Shown here one piece after another: positions 9,647 through 21,733 of a stretch of DNA of 64,000 nucleotides (position 1 is its first letter; each line of letters begins with the position of its first letter). The notes under the pieces are model-generated. The model was given only the letters and a program-made list of their open reading frames with translations, ran no database searches and was not told where the DNA came from. The DNA comes from Terfezia claveryi (taxonomy: Eukaryota; Ascomycota; Pezizomycetes; Pezizales; Pezizaceae): positions 186,001-250,000 of the forward strand of contig WHUX01000051.1 in the NCBI GenBank assembly GCA_015179025.1. Reading direction: 5' to 3'. The position numbers and the translations under genes were made by a program.

Positions 9647-10580
9647 GGGACGGCACTGAGGGGGTTTGTATGGTTGAATTGAAGGATGCCGAATTGAAGG
9701 GCAAGGTGACGTTGGAAGGACCTCAGATGTGTAGATGAGTCGAAGTGACACAATTATGCAGCGTCCACGTGCATGCAAACTATACATAAACAACATATAC
9801 CGCCTTTGGAGCCACAACGCCCAGCTGCAAGCTTTATGGACACGATTCACTAAACAATCGAGTATGAAGAACTCCAAGAAACGGATATGGAAACTTCTTG
9901 GAAATGATGTATCATCAGACCGTTGCCCTCTGGATGTTATGCCACGAGGTAGCGACTTACCCTGAACTATAATATTGTACATCATGAAGAGAATAATGAG
10001 CCCCTATCAATACATGCCAGAGGGACGCAAAATAATGCCTTCCAAATCTAAATACTCCGAATTAGACTACCCGACACCTATATCATGTAAACCCACCAAT
10101 ATACCACTCACAGGATGACACCTGACACAAGTAATATGGCTACATGCAACAAACAAAACGCAATTCACACTCCATCCTAATTCCTGGAATAAAAAAACAA
10201 GACACAAACCAATGCAAACCACTCAAATGCATTCCAGAGCCGACTGTACAACCTAAGTACCCATCCGTTCTATGTATATGTGTGTGTACAATGTACAGAA
10301 TGCCGCCCCCATCGCCCACTGAGTTATCATACCTAACCAACGAAACTCCAAACCCCCATGTAAAGAAACAAACTCCTCATTAGTATAAACCTCGAAATCA
10401 CTCAGGACCCACCGACCCAGTTACTCAAACAATAATATGCACCTCTGCTAAAAAGATTTACCCCAGACCAAAACTACAAGCACTGGTGAATCAACACAAT
10501 AGCAACACAAACGCCCCGCTCCCCGCTGTCGCTATCAATGAATGACACTTTACCAATCAAGCAAACCATGTCCCAGCCCT
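9647..10580. other. Intergenic between RQT4 and the lipase gene
   Basis: About 0.9 kb with no supported gene. It should contain the RQT4 promoter on one side and the lipase 3' UTR on the other. Short ORFs have no recognisable domain. Confidence 0.5.
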
Positions 10581-13186
10581 TCACATATCCACATCGTCCT
10601 CATCACAAGCGTCCTCACTACAAACGTCGTCATCACAAACGCCCCTCAACAGCATCTCCAGCGTCCCCTCATAATTCCGCGGACTGTGATCAGAAAACAT
10701 CCCCCTGCCAAACCCCAACTCCCCAAACCTCTTCTCGACATCCTTCACCACACGTGTAGTAACCCTCGTCGCCGGTTTAATATCCACGCCGCCATCCCTT
10801 CCCCGCTGAAACACCGTCTGCGTTTCCAGCACATAGACTTCTCCCGGCGGCACCAGCTTCTCACTATCCATCCCCGCGCGGAGCGTCTTGAGGATCGAGT
10901 AAAGATAATCATCGTCGCGATTTTCAAAAATCACATCCCCACTCGCCCACACTCTCGGATCTGCGCCATCTTCATACCTATTCTCCCCTCCCCCAGACAG
11001 ACCAATGCCCTCCGTTGCCGACGACCCAAACCCCGTCGCTTTCTTCGTCAGATTCCCCAACACCGTCTTCCCAATCTCCTTCCTTATCCCCTGCCTGTCT
11101 TCCTTAAATGCCAGCGCAACGCTATGAAAGTCCCGAATCATACCAAAGCTCAGACTGGGGACAATATCCCGCCCATGAACCACACTCGTAATCAACCCTC
11201 TAGTTTCTATCCGGAGTTTCGAACAAACGCATGCCGGGGAGCCATATGCGTAGCAATGAACCGGCCTTCCCTCAGGAAGATGGACATCCTGAAATGTCGT
11301 ATTTGTCGTGACAAACCCACCCCGAGTCGTCGGTGTCGATAATAGGATGGATAATATTGAGGCAACACCCCCACCAAGACTATGCCCGCATAGAACTAAT
11401 CCATACCCTTCATGCGCGTGTAAAGCATCCCGTAACGTCATTAGAACTTTTGCGCGGCGTGTTTTCAGTAAGAGCAAGGCGGAATTCAACATCCCCTTGT
11501 GAACCCGGTACGTCTTCCCACGGATTTCCATATCGCCGTACTCACATGTCAAATCCGTTACCACGTCGTCGAGTCCCAGGGTACCTCTGCACGTGAGCAC
11601 AACCGCCTTAGCTTTATGATCAACACAGATATAGTGCACGAGGGGGACGCCAGTATTGACATCACCATGCATATCGTATCCTCCTCCAGGATCAGTAAAG
11701 CTAGAAAGTAATATAGTATCCACCGGTACCGATGTATGGAAGGAAAAGGCATGGTGTTCTGCATGGTGCTCTATAGCTCGAGCTGGAGCAAGTGCAGAAG
11801 ACGCTGATACGGCAGCGCCAATTCCAAGGAACCTCATGAAGTTGGACCCGTAAGATGCAGACGAGAATCGCATGAATTTAAACATGTTGCGGCAGAGGTG
11901 GTCGTGGGGGTAGAAAGATCTGCCCATCATGTCATCTAGAGCAGATGACCCTCTAGCAGTGAACTCCAGCGAGAGAGACGTTTGAGAGTGGGTAGTCCGC
12001 AGGGTATGTATTGACGGAGCAGCATACGAGGTATTTCCATTCCGCCGTGACTGAGGAGAGGTAGGGGGGTGGATATCAAAACAGATTCAGTTAGCGCATT
12101 GCTCACCGGCAGAATCTCGCGAGAAGAGCGTCTCCGTAATTGTGTTCCTGAAGGGGTTTGTGCCTGCATGGACTCCTGACGGGTTGTGATAAAGGAGCCT
12201 CGCCGCGAATCAGTGGCCGGATGGATACTGCTAGTACTCGTTCTTGTGACTGAACTACTCCTTTTCAGGGCAGTCGTAAACGAACTACCGTGATGGGCTT
12301 GATGGGAATCTGGTAAAAAGGAGAAATAATCCGTTTGAGGCGCCCTCCACTTCGAGCTCGGTGATGGGGGTGTTAGTAAGGGGGCCTGGTTAGGAGAATG
12401 AATCACAGAAGCAAAAGCCTTCCGGAGGCCACTCTTATCGTTCCTTTCCTTGTCCTTAGACTTCTTGTCCTTCTTCTCCCTTGATTTCCTATCTCTGCCC
12501 CTTTCCTTCTCGTCCCTTCTTTCGCCTTCCCTACCCTTGTGCTCCCTACTCCTCACAGTTTTCATGTCCTTTTTCTCTTCATACTTTCTGTCTCTTTTCT
12601 TCTCCCTTTCCGATTTCTTGCCACTATCCTCAAGCGCATGCTTCCCTCTACTCCCTCTAAGTTTATCGTTTGAGGTTTTACAATCCAGCATCATCAAATC
12701 TGTGATATCGTCCCCAAAGTCCGCTTCAGGGACGTTCGTGTCTTCCACAATGACCATCCCCCCTTCCCCGTCCTGAAGGACATTTTGTCCCCGGACTTTC
12801 TTGTGCACTGTCTCATAGACAATTCGGTACTTCTTGACCCCTCCAGCTTCCCCTCCGAACCCATGGTGACTCTCCTCCGCCAATATTATTGCATCCTTGG
12901 GGGGTATGAAGTCAAGATCCATAGGACGGCTTCTGTTGTCGCTGTTCAGTCCAGTGACCTCAATAGTAGTTCGGTTGGTTGTGGTAGTGGTTGAGGTGAT
13001 GGATGCTTGAGCTGCCCTAATTGAAGCAAGGGAATTAGTACACTTACAGAAAGGGCGTTGGCGGTGGGTGACTCACGGGGGCAGCCTTTGCAACCACGCA
13101 GTCAGCTCATCCTTCGACAACACCGCAGGGTCGCTTCTATCAGATGTATAGGAATAATCAGACTCGTCTGAGCAGATAGACATGTT

Positions 13187-13218
<32 letters not shown>

Positions 13219-14083
13219 CCCCTCTGACCATGCTCCAGGCTGCGTCTTCGGCCAAAAGACCATTGTGGTTCATAACAGGTGGAGCACTGCTCCTTAACTT
13301 CACTAAGCTTGGCTTCCTGTTCCTCAGCAAAGATTTATCCTGATTATTATCTCTGCATCTAATAACACTAGACCCCAAATCACCAACGACGACATCCCAG
13401 ATGATCTCGGTCTTAATTTCCTTGGCCCGCCTTCGCCTCCCTCGCTTCTGTAATATTGCAAAGCAGGCCAGCCCAGCTAACAAGTCCAAAACTCCAACAG
13501 GTGTCCCTTCCCCCTTTTTGTCCTCAGTTGTGCCGAATTCTTGAATGATTAGGGACAGTATAGCATTGATAGCTCTACTGCTTTCCGTCTCCCCAAACAC
13601 TGAATCAATGACATGGATCCAGCCCTGGCTCAACTCCTTCATTGCATTCAGGCCAGTCGCAGATGCTTCAAAGCCGGTGGATATCAGGAGCTGTGAGAAG
13701 GTTATTGTTGCATGGAGTTTGTTGAGCATCGACTCAGTCCAGCCATGGTCAACGTGACTACCTCCTCTCTGTGGAATCCGTCTAGCTTCCACATCTTGAT
13801 AAGCCCTCAGAAGTACCCCTTCAATCCCAGCTCGCGCAAACTCCAAAGAGCTTAGAGTAGTCGTACGAGCTGAATCGAGAATGAGCTGACCAATGAGAGA
13901 AGAAAGGCGGATAGAAAAAGTCGTGGACTTCGAGAATTTAGAAACGAGCGATGCTATTCGAGTAGGGAGAAGCGTTGTACCCGAAGGGATTGCTGCGAGG
14001 TGGTGTGGTTGTGGGTTACTCGGCTGAAGTTCGGTACCGACGGAGCTTGATGATTGTGTCGGCTCCGGGGAGCCGGACTCCAT
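10581..14083 (-). CDS. Class-3 lipase family protein (diacylglycerol-lipase-like)
   Basis: Three exons, 13077-14083, 12107-13016 and 10581-12050, with introns of 60 and 56 bp (13017-13076, 12051-12106; the second has a GCTAACTGA branch site). The spliced frame is continuous: 1,128 residues. The N-terminal part (SFSIRLSSLIGQ-like text, SARTTTLSSLEFARAGIEGV) is the conserved start of long fungal class-3 lipases. An acidic run (DDDDDDGDDDD) and a Lys/Arg/Glu-rich middle follow. The alpha/beta-hydrolase domain has the nucleophile elbow GHSLGGG with Ser near residue 863, HGRDIVPSLS carrying the likely catalytic Asp, and FSDHSPRNYE near the C-terminus with a candidate His. The expected activity is hydrolysis of acylglycerols. 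Start choice: an ATG at 14131 would add 16 residues; 14083 fits the family better. The acidic C-terminus (DEDDVDM) is unusual but intact. Confidence 0.85.
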
Positions 14084-14131
14084 TGTTGTAATGGGAGTCG
14101 CGCCATGATTAGAGAATGGAAGTAACCACAT

Positions 14132-16464
14132 TCCCGCTGCCTGCGGCCTTTTTTTTTTCTTCTATTTTTCGGTGCCCTCACCGATACTGTACTAAAAATT
14201 CCGTACTTTTCAATAAAAAGTCTGAAATTTGTCGTGGTTCCGGCTGCCAATAAAGGCCGTTTCACCTGCTAACCTGGAAAGCCGCGACCCGACGTAAACA
14301 AACAGTAACGCAGTTGTACTCGTTTAATGTGAAGCTGCCGGCACGGGACAAGAAGGGCCCTGGAAAAATCAGATGCTGCTGTAATATAACCAAAACTAAA
14401 ATTAAAAGGGTTCGTGAGATGCAGGTTGACGTGAGGGTCTGAAGGTGTTCGAGATCCGGATGTCTGAGATGACCCAAGAGTCCCAACAAATTGACAGGAA
14501 AGGAACACGAGAGCTCCAGTAAGAAGCGAGCTTCGAAAGGTGCCCCACAGCCTGGTATTAAATATAATATAATAATGGGAACTAAGCAGGCCTGGCCCAG
14601 TGGCTTGGTTCCTTCAGTATCCGTACCTGACCAAGAGTGCTTAGGGCGGTGGAAATGTTGCGGGGAACGGTATTAAATAGCTGTGTAGCAGGCAAGAGCT
14701 CCATCCCACTAGACCACGTACAAATTATGTATAGCACAAACGCGGAGAAGATGGGGGGGGTCGAGATGAAAATTCGGACTCGACGGGCGTCAGTATAGGT
14801 AGGTATTGCTTTTCGCTTGACACCGACGTAATTAAGGTGAGCGCTGAGCACTGAGCAGTATGCAGCTACCATAGATGCACCAGTACAGTATCGTACAGGT
14901 ATGTAGTAGGGTACTATGCTGTATATGTACCCATGTACCGACTCCGACACCACCATCACATCACATCAAAATATCTCATTCATCGCATTACCGTATCTGA
15001 GACAGTCCTGGCGGGCAGACACATGATGCAGGGCGTCGACAGAGCCGGACACCACAGGCACGACATACCCGAACTTTGACTACGATGGACATAGGTAAAT
15101 CGTGTGAGCCAATAAACAGCTTCACATGTGAATTTCTCCATCTGGAGAATCGATCATGGGGTACTGAAGGTCAGAGGGCGAACGAGCTGACCCTGCAAGT
15201 GACGTGTAAGGTACCAGCTGCATAAACCGCCTTGTCTATCGCTTCGTGTTTGATGATCTTTGCTGCAAAGCTCCCTGCTCATGCTTACCCTAAGCACTTG
15301 AACCTGGCGTGTGGTGGGGAGAAAGGGCAGAACAAGCAAGTCCAAGTTTGGGGGGGGGGGGGGGTTGAATGTTGTAACTTTCGACTGCCAGTGTCGGAGA
15401 CTTCGAGAGCTAGGTAAGCTAAGGTACCTCACAGCTGCTGTTATTTGTTGGGGGAAGAGAGGAGGTTTCAAGGATCTACTCCGTACATCCATTGAAAATA
15501 AATGGGCAAAAGCCCCTGCCCCGAGAGGCCAGATTACTCCCGAAACTACTCTACAATATGTAGAGTTTTTGCTTCAGGCAGCATACGCTTGGTTCTGCTC
15601 CACCAGACTACCTACCCTCTGCTCCGCTACCGGCTCTGCCATGGTGTACTCTAGGTGTCTATTCCAAATTTGCAGCTTACTCCTTTCTGCTCTGGCTGAA
15701 GAAGTTACCCCTGAGACAAGCACATGAAGGCAGTTGTAGCCACTAAAAGGCCATTGTGGGGTGAGTAAACTATAAGCAGAACTGCTTCATCGGCTTCATT
15801 CCGGTAGAGTTTATACGAAAACAGGGGGAGAAAGGTCCCAGTGATCTGGCTAGCACAGGGCATTATTATACCACAAGACGTCGTTGTTAATTTACTCATC
15901 GATGGCTGATTGGAGCGGAATTTGGGTTATTTCGCAACGGAGGGGTAGCCTGGTTATGGAGGGGGTTAGGTAGAGCGGGGCATAATATTACTGCTCCAGT
16001 GAGGGGTTAAGATCGATTTAGAAGCGTCTGCTGAAAAATCCGTACAAACTCTACTCTCACGCATTACCGCTGCCACTGTAGTACAGGTCCTGTTACCCCA
16101 ATCTCGTGGTCTTCCTTTCCCTGCTCGAGTGATGTTCTCACGTTCATTCGAGACGTTCGAAGTAACTTTCCTCCGGCATATCTTTAGCATACAAGGAGTC
16201 TCGCCTCAAGACGGCAATTGATCTCACCCCTTGGCCGTCCGCCATCCGCCGACCGCCAACCGAACAATACCCAGCACGACCCATGATACGCTACTTGGTG
16301 GTGTCACGAATGCCGATGGTGGTGATTCTCTGGCACCTACGGGGCGACGTCGAAGTGGCAGTCCAGAAGATCCAAGAAGCGCTTCAGCCAGGCAACAATT
16401 CCATTGTTGTACGAGTTTCCAACCGTAGTGCTCCAACCTGCTCTCGACATTTCCCAAATGGTAC
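14132..16464. other. Gene-poor stretch between lipase and Gypsy element
   Basis: About 2.3 kb with no gene I can support. A G-homopolymer of about 13 lies near 15352. An open stretch on the plus strand at about 16010-16209 lacks a start codon and known motifs and may be a decayed coding fragment. Confidence 0.4.
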
Positions 16465-16661
16465 TGAAGCAAGTTAAAGAGACTGGACACTCAGATCAAA
16501 AGCTCGACTCACTGTATTCGTGAGGAATCTGTGTAGTGTCTGCTATGAACACGATGAGGTCTGGGGTGTCTGTCTTCCGGAGGGACAAGAACAAGAAGAG
16601 ACATCATCACATGACCTATACCAAGCTTCCCATCACAGCTAGTCTAAATTTCAATGCGACA
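16465..16661 (-). repeat. 3' LTR of the Gypsy element
   Basis: 197 bp, beginning TGTCGCATTGAAATTT and ending AACTTGCTTCA in element orientation. It differs from the other LTR at three sites, all C/T (or G/A) transitions, two of them in CpG context. Confidence 0.95.
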
Positions 16662-16902
16662 GATCACCCCCCGTTTCTGAGCAAAACAACGAGACGCCGA
16701 AGAAACGCACAACGCATCAGATCTCGGCTAGAACAATAACAGCAAGAGAAACCTCCAACCAAGTCCAGACAAACAACCCGCAATAACTTTTCTGAGTAAA
16801 ACAATGAATTATCGAAGAAATACCCAATGCATCAAATCCCGACAAGAACAACACCCAACAAAGCAATAAAGCAACAAGGTCAAAACAACTCATCCTCCAG
16901 TC

Positions 16903-19900
16903 TTAGAAGCAATAACTTTTCCCCCCTCCTCCTTGATTAGACCGCTCTCGATTTAGCCCTTCAGATAGTGAAACCCAATCCACATTCTCAACTGGGATAT
17001 CTCCAAGACTCCCTTCTCGTGGGACAAAGACCTTCAGTGATTCGAACGCGTACCTCCTAATAACCTTCCCCGTCTTCAAATCCTCTAAATCCCCTGATAC
17101 TCCCAACCTTGAGATCCTAGCAAGCTTATATGGACCATCCCATTTTGTAAACAACTTCATCCCTAAGCTTTTATCAACCTTAAATCTTCAACATAACACC
17201 AGATCCCCCAGCCGCGGCGCTGCATAATGGGGTATTGAGGCAACAAGGATTTGTTCCTCCTGATCCAGCCAAACTCTCTCTCTTACTAGTTCTCGTATTT
17301 CTTCAATTTTTGCTAAGCGGACATCATATTGGTATCTAGGTTCATCGAACTCTTCGAGGTGCAGAAGTAACTGGGTCCATCTTAGACACTCCTCAATGGT
17401 CGCATCTAACTGATGTAATCTCACATTAAACCCCAAGAACAACTGCGAGGGTGTATACCCATGAACCTTCAATATGTGGGTATTAATAGACTGCACCACG
17501 GAATCAAGGAACTCATCTCAGTGGAACATAGCATCTTCCCTGTCATCAGCCTCAACCGAAGCTCTAAGCCCCACCAAGACCATTTGAACATATCTTTCTG
17601 CCAGTCCAACGGATCGAGGGTTTGTGACTGGAGCGTTAAACAACTTAACCCCCTTCGCACTAAGGACCTTTGGTAGTTCTCCCATGACGAAATGTCTCCC
17701 ATTATCGACATAGAACGCTAAAGGCCACCCAAATATCTTACAAATTCGTTCCACAAATTCCACAACGGCAATTCCTGTATTCCGCTTAGTGGCATGGGCA
17801 AATAAATACCAGGAGAAGTAATCGACAAGTATCAAGATATATACTGAACCATTCTTGCTATTCGGAGTAATAGGGCCGAGGAAGTTCATGCCCATCAAAT
17901 CCATTGGTTGCAATGACATGATCGGTTTCACTTGGGTTGAGTTTCGAAGCGGTCCCAATCGTTGGCAAGCATCGCAAGAGTTGCACCAGCGAGTAATGTC
18001 TCTCATTCGTCCTGGCCAGTAGTATCTGCCTATTAGATTCCTCTCCATAACCCCCTGTGAGAAATGTCTATGACAATTGTGGAACCTATGCAAAATTGAC
18101 CCAACCTCTGTTGAAACAATGCATTTAGATCTTTCTCCATTAACTTCACGATATGCTAGGATTGGGGTATCTCCACAAATTAGGCTGTATTTATTGGCTT
18201 CCAATTTGACCTTCCTCAGACGTCGATTATCATCGTTTTTGGCATCATTTTTAGAGTTATCATCTTTGGAGGTATCATCTTTGGAGGTAGGTATTCTCCC
18301 GTGTAATAGGTAGTAGATAATCTCTCTATACCACTCGTCGGCAAGCCATTTCCCCCACAACTGGGTTTCGTCCTCATCCTCAAGGACTCTCTCTTTTTCC
18401 TGCATCACTAGTTTCACGTCTTCCCATTCCTTATTGCCTGTCCATGCTGGTTGCATTTTTTCATAGGGCATTCTTGATAATCCATCGGCCAGGACCAGAT
18501 CCTTAACTCTTGTATGTCGAGGTTCCAAATCATATTCCGAGATCCAGACCTGCCACCCTGCGATACGCCCCTTTACCTCATCCTTCTGAATGATCGAAAC
18601 CAGAGCATTAACGTCTGTATAAACAACTACAGGATACTTTAATTGTAATATCAAAAAACGAACCTCCTCCAAGGCTCTCACTACTGCCAAACACTCCCGT
18701 TCCAACTCAGTATAGTGAGTTTCAGTGTCAGCGAAAGCCTGTGATATGAATTGTATTACTCGTTCTTTCCCTTTTGGGAAGCCCTTCCCAACTCTTTCCA
18801 ACTTATCTTCCTCTTCTGCTTCTAGTTGGAATAATACAGCTCCAAATCCAGTCTTTGAAGCATGAACAGATAAGTAGTATCGCTTCGAACACTCTCCTCC
18901 GGTAACCATATTCTTTTCAATTGCTTCCTTTATGGTATCGAATGCCCTTTGCTGTTTCTCACCCCAATGGAAACCTAATATCACTTTTGTATTCTTTTGT
19001 GGATCCCATTTCCGTACCACTGCCTCTTTCATGATTTTAGCTAACTCCACCCAACCTGGAATTAGGGCCTTCAAATATATTGTCAAATATAGAAAGGCTT
19101 CGACTTCCTTCTCCATTGTAGGAATTGGAAAACTAGCAATCTTCTTCCTTTTCCCATCAGAAGCCTTCATTCCATAAGTCACCCCCTTCTCCGTTTCATG
19201 AGCTCCCACCAACATACCTAGAGGTTTAATATTTTCCACGAAAAACTTTGATTTGGTGGGTTTTAGAGTCAACCTAGCCCAGCTTAACCTTGGAAAGTAT
19301 TTCTCATGCAGAAATATGAACATCTTGAGAAAAGTATTTGGGGCTCCATAATCATCATCAAAGAAATACCGAAAGGCCATAGCCTCTCTATCTATGTCCA
19401 AGATCAGTGCAGGTTCAGGATTAGGTGCTGGAATTGATCCGAATGTCAAGTCCTTAAGTCGTGCGTAAGTGGTAGGTGCTCCCATCAAACCCATAGGCAT
19501 TCGTATATAATACTACTGACCTGAGATTGCATTAAATGCTGTTTTATAAGCATGAGGAGGGTATATCGGAATTGCATAGAAACCATAAGCTGCATCGGCA
19601 GCGAAGAAGAATCTACGTTCTGGCCTGGATAAATCTTCTAGAATAGGTTCCATTCGTTTCATGGGGTAATTTGTCTTGATTGTGGCTTTATTCAGAGGGC
19701 AATAGGTATGTACCATTCGCAGTGGCCATCGTTCTCCAGTCATTGGGTCTATGACTGTATCCTTTTTTGGAACGAATGTTGTCTTTGCAACCCAAGGGGA
19801 GGATCCTCTCGCCATGACTACCTCCTCCATACTTGGTAGGATCTCCGTCTGCCATCTAATCTCATCCTTCGCATAAATCGGGTCTTTTGCTCGGTGGGGT

Positions 19901-21733
19901 CGCACCTTGGGATATGTCGAGATTGTATGGACAACCAAATCTGTAGCAGGAAGATCTTCAATTCGCTCAACAAAAATGTCCTTCCAGCAATACAATAATT
20001 GAATAACGGCTTGTCTTTCTGCCATAGATAGTTTAATCCCAATCTTGATCCCAGACTCCTTAAACCAATTGTCCTGTTCCCTTGAGAGTAGCTGGTCTAA
20101 GCATAGATTCTGTTGAAAGTTTCTAGGTCTTCGTTCTGTCGGGAAGAGTGATTGTTCACCAAAGGTTTTCTCTTCAGGAGTAGGTCGTAGAAAATGTCCA
20201 CTGGGCAAGTTCATTCTTTGGCTAGACTTCTCCCTAGGGCCCTTTATCACTCGCTCCTTTTTCCTCGTACTCTACTCATCCTCAAACTTCTTCCTCTCTC
20301 TCACTTGCTCCGTTCTCTCCATGCTCTGCTCATCCTCAAACTTCTTTTTCTCTTGCCTTCTTATCTTCTTCACCCCATCCATCTCCGAATTCTCCTTCTG
20401 AATGCTGCAAATCTCATGTGTTCTTCCCTCAGGGCTTACCACCTTCAGAAATTGGGTGACCCATTTAAGTTGCTGCTCATAAGGTATAAATGGAATTCCC
20501 AGATGCCACATCCCCATTCTCCGGAAACACATTCCACACTCTCTTCATCCACACCTAGTTTCAACCCGACATCGACCTTCTTTATTACTCACGAACCTTC
20601 GGCAACCTCCATTTTCCTCCCTTTTTTCTTCAAACTCTCCTTTCTCATTCCCTTCTAAAGACCTCCTCAAACCCCCTTGTAAGTAAGCAAATTTAAACTC
20701 CTTCAGAACCTCCAACTCCACTGCTCCTATCCTCACTGATTTCCGAACACAAAAACAAATACAGGAAGCTATAACATGTCCAGCTATATAACAATTCCCT
20801 CCCATACAGCAAATGCAATTCTGATCCTTTGTAAAATCCCGACAACATATTCCTTTTCCTGGTAATCCCAAATCGTACATATTATCAAAGCCCTCCCCTT
20901 CTTCCGAACTCGCCTGCGTAACCCCTCCTGAATCATCTATTTTATGTCCAACAATAGGCTGATCCCTATCTACTGTTGGTATCCTTTTCCCGATTCTTTT
21001 TCATCTCCCCTGTACTTTATTTCTCCTGTATTTTCCTCCATTTCCATATCCGAGTCGAATTCTTCTGAATCTGGTCCTTCTGAATCAAGTCCCTCCTGCA
21101 ATTCTTCCTCCATTTCCTCATCACTATCATATAAACCCTCTTCCCACTCATCCGATTGCTTGTTGGTATCCTTCACGATCCGAGTAATAATTGCCTGCAT
21201 TTTGTCTTGCCCCAGCATAATCTCCTCCTTCTCACGTTCCGTCAGATCCGACTGAGATGACTGTTTATTTGGATTCAACATAACTTCTGGATGTTTGACC
21301 AATTTAGAACCCCTAGCGGCCAACACTTCATGGGGTCTTCCTTCAGTATCATAAATCGTGTAAGTATGTCCCAAATAGTCTCCAAACACCCTAACCTGAT
21401 ACAACCACCTTCTTCCCAACAAAAGTAAGTATGATTGAGGGATATCTATCACATATGCACGGATATTTGTAACTACTCCAGCTATCTCAATATCAAATCG
21501 AGTGCAATGTTTGATAGCCCGTATTTCATTGGTAGCAGTTCGAATGACAATATCATCATTTTCAATCATTCCCAGACCCAAGCATTTAGCTATATGCTCG
21601 GGCATCAAGTTCACCACTGCACTACCATCGATCAAGACTTTTCCGATTCTATATGCGGTTTGAGTATTCCACCCTTGTGGCCACACCAATCCCTCCATGT
21701 GGAAGTTAACAATGTCAATAGTTGGTTCCATCA
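16903..21733 (-). pseudogene. Gypsy pol: protease, RT, RNase H, integrase with premature stops
   Basis: Protease domain at about 21730-21300 (VLIDGSAVVNLMP). An unusual Cys-rich stretch at about 20860-20770 (ICCRDF..., CICCMGGNC, CICFC) follows. RT at about 20100-19000 has MVHTYCPLNKATIKTNYP, FFAADAAYGFYAIPIY and FFDDDYG in the place of the YxDD box. RNase H at about 18900-18450 has SVHASKTGFGAVLFQ. Integrase at about 18130-17400 has an H-H-C-C finger ending CNSCDACQRLG and the core residues in LVDYFS, FYVDNGRHF and GLAERYVQ. TGA/TAG stops at 20545, 20272, 19513, 17518 and 17188 lie in one common frame. A single frame change lies near 20970-20990 between protease and RT. No chromodomain is seen at the C-terminus. 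Confidence 0.9.

Noticed and set aside
10542..11342. 266-codon plus-strand ORF
   Set aside because: Antisense to the lipase catalytic domain, with no recognisable domain of its own.
14582..14700. Possible tRNA or other small RNA gene
   Set aside because: No consistent acceptor or T-arm pairing could be found by eye; a tRNA scan would decide.
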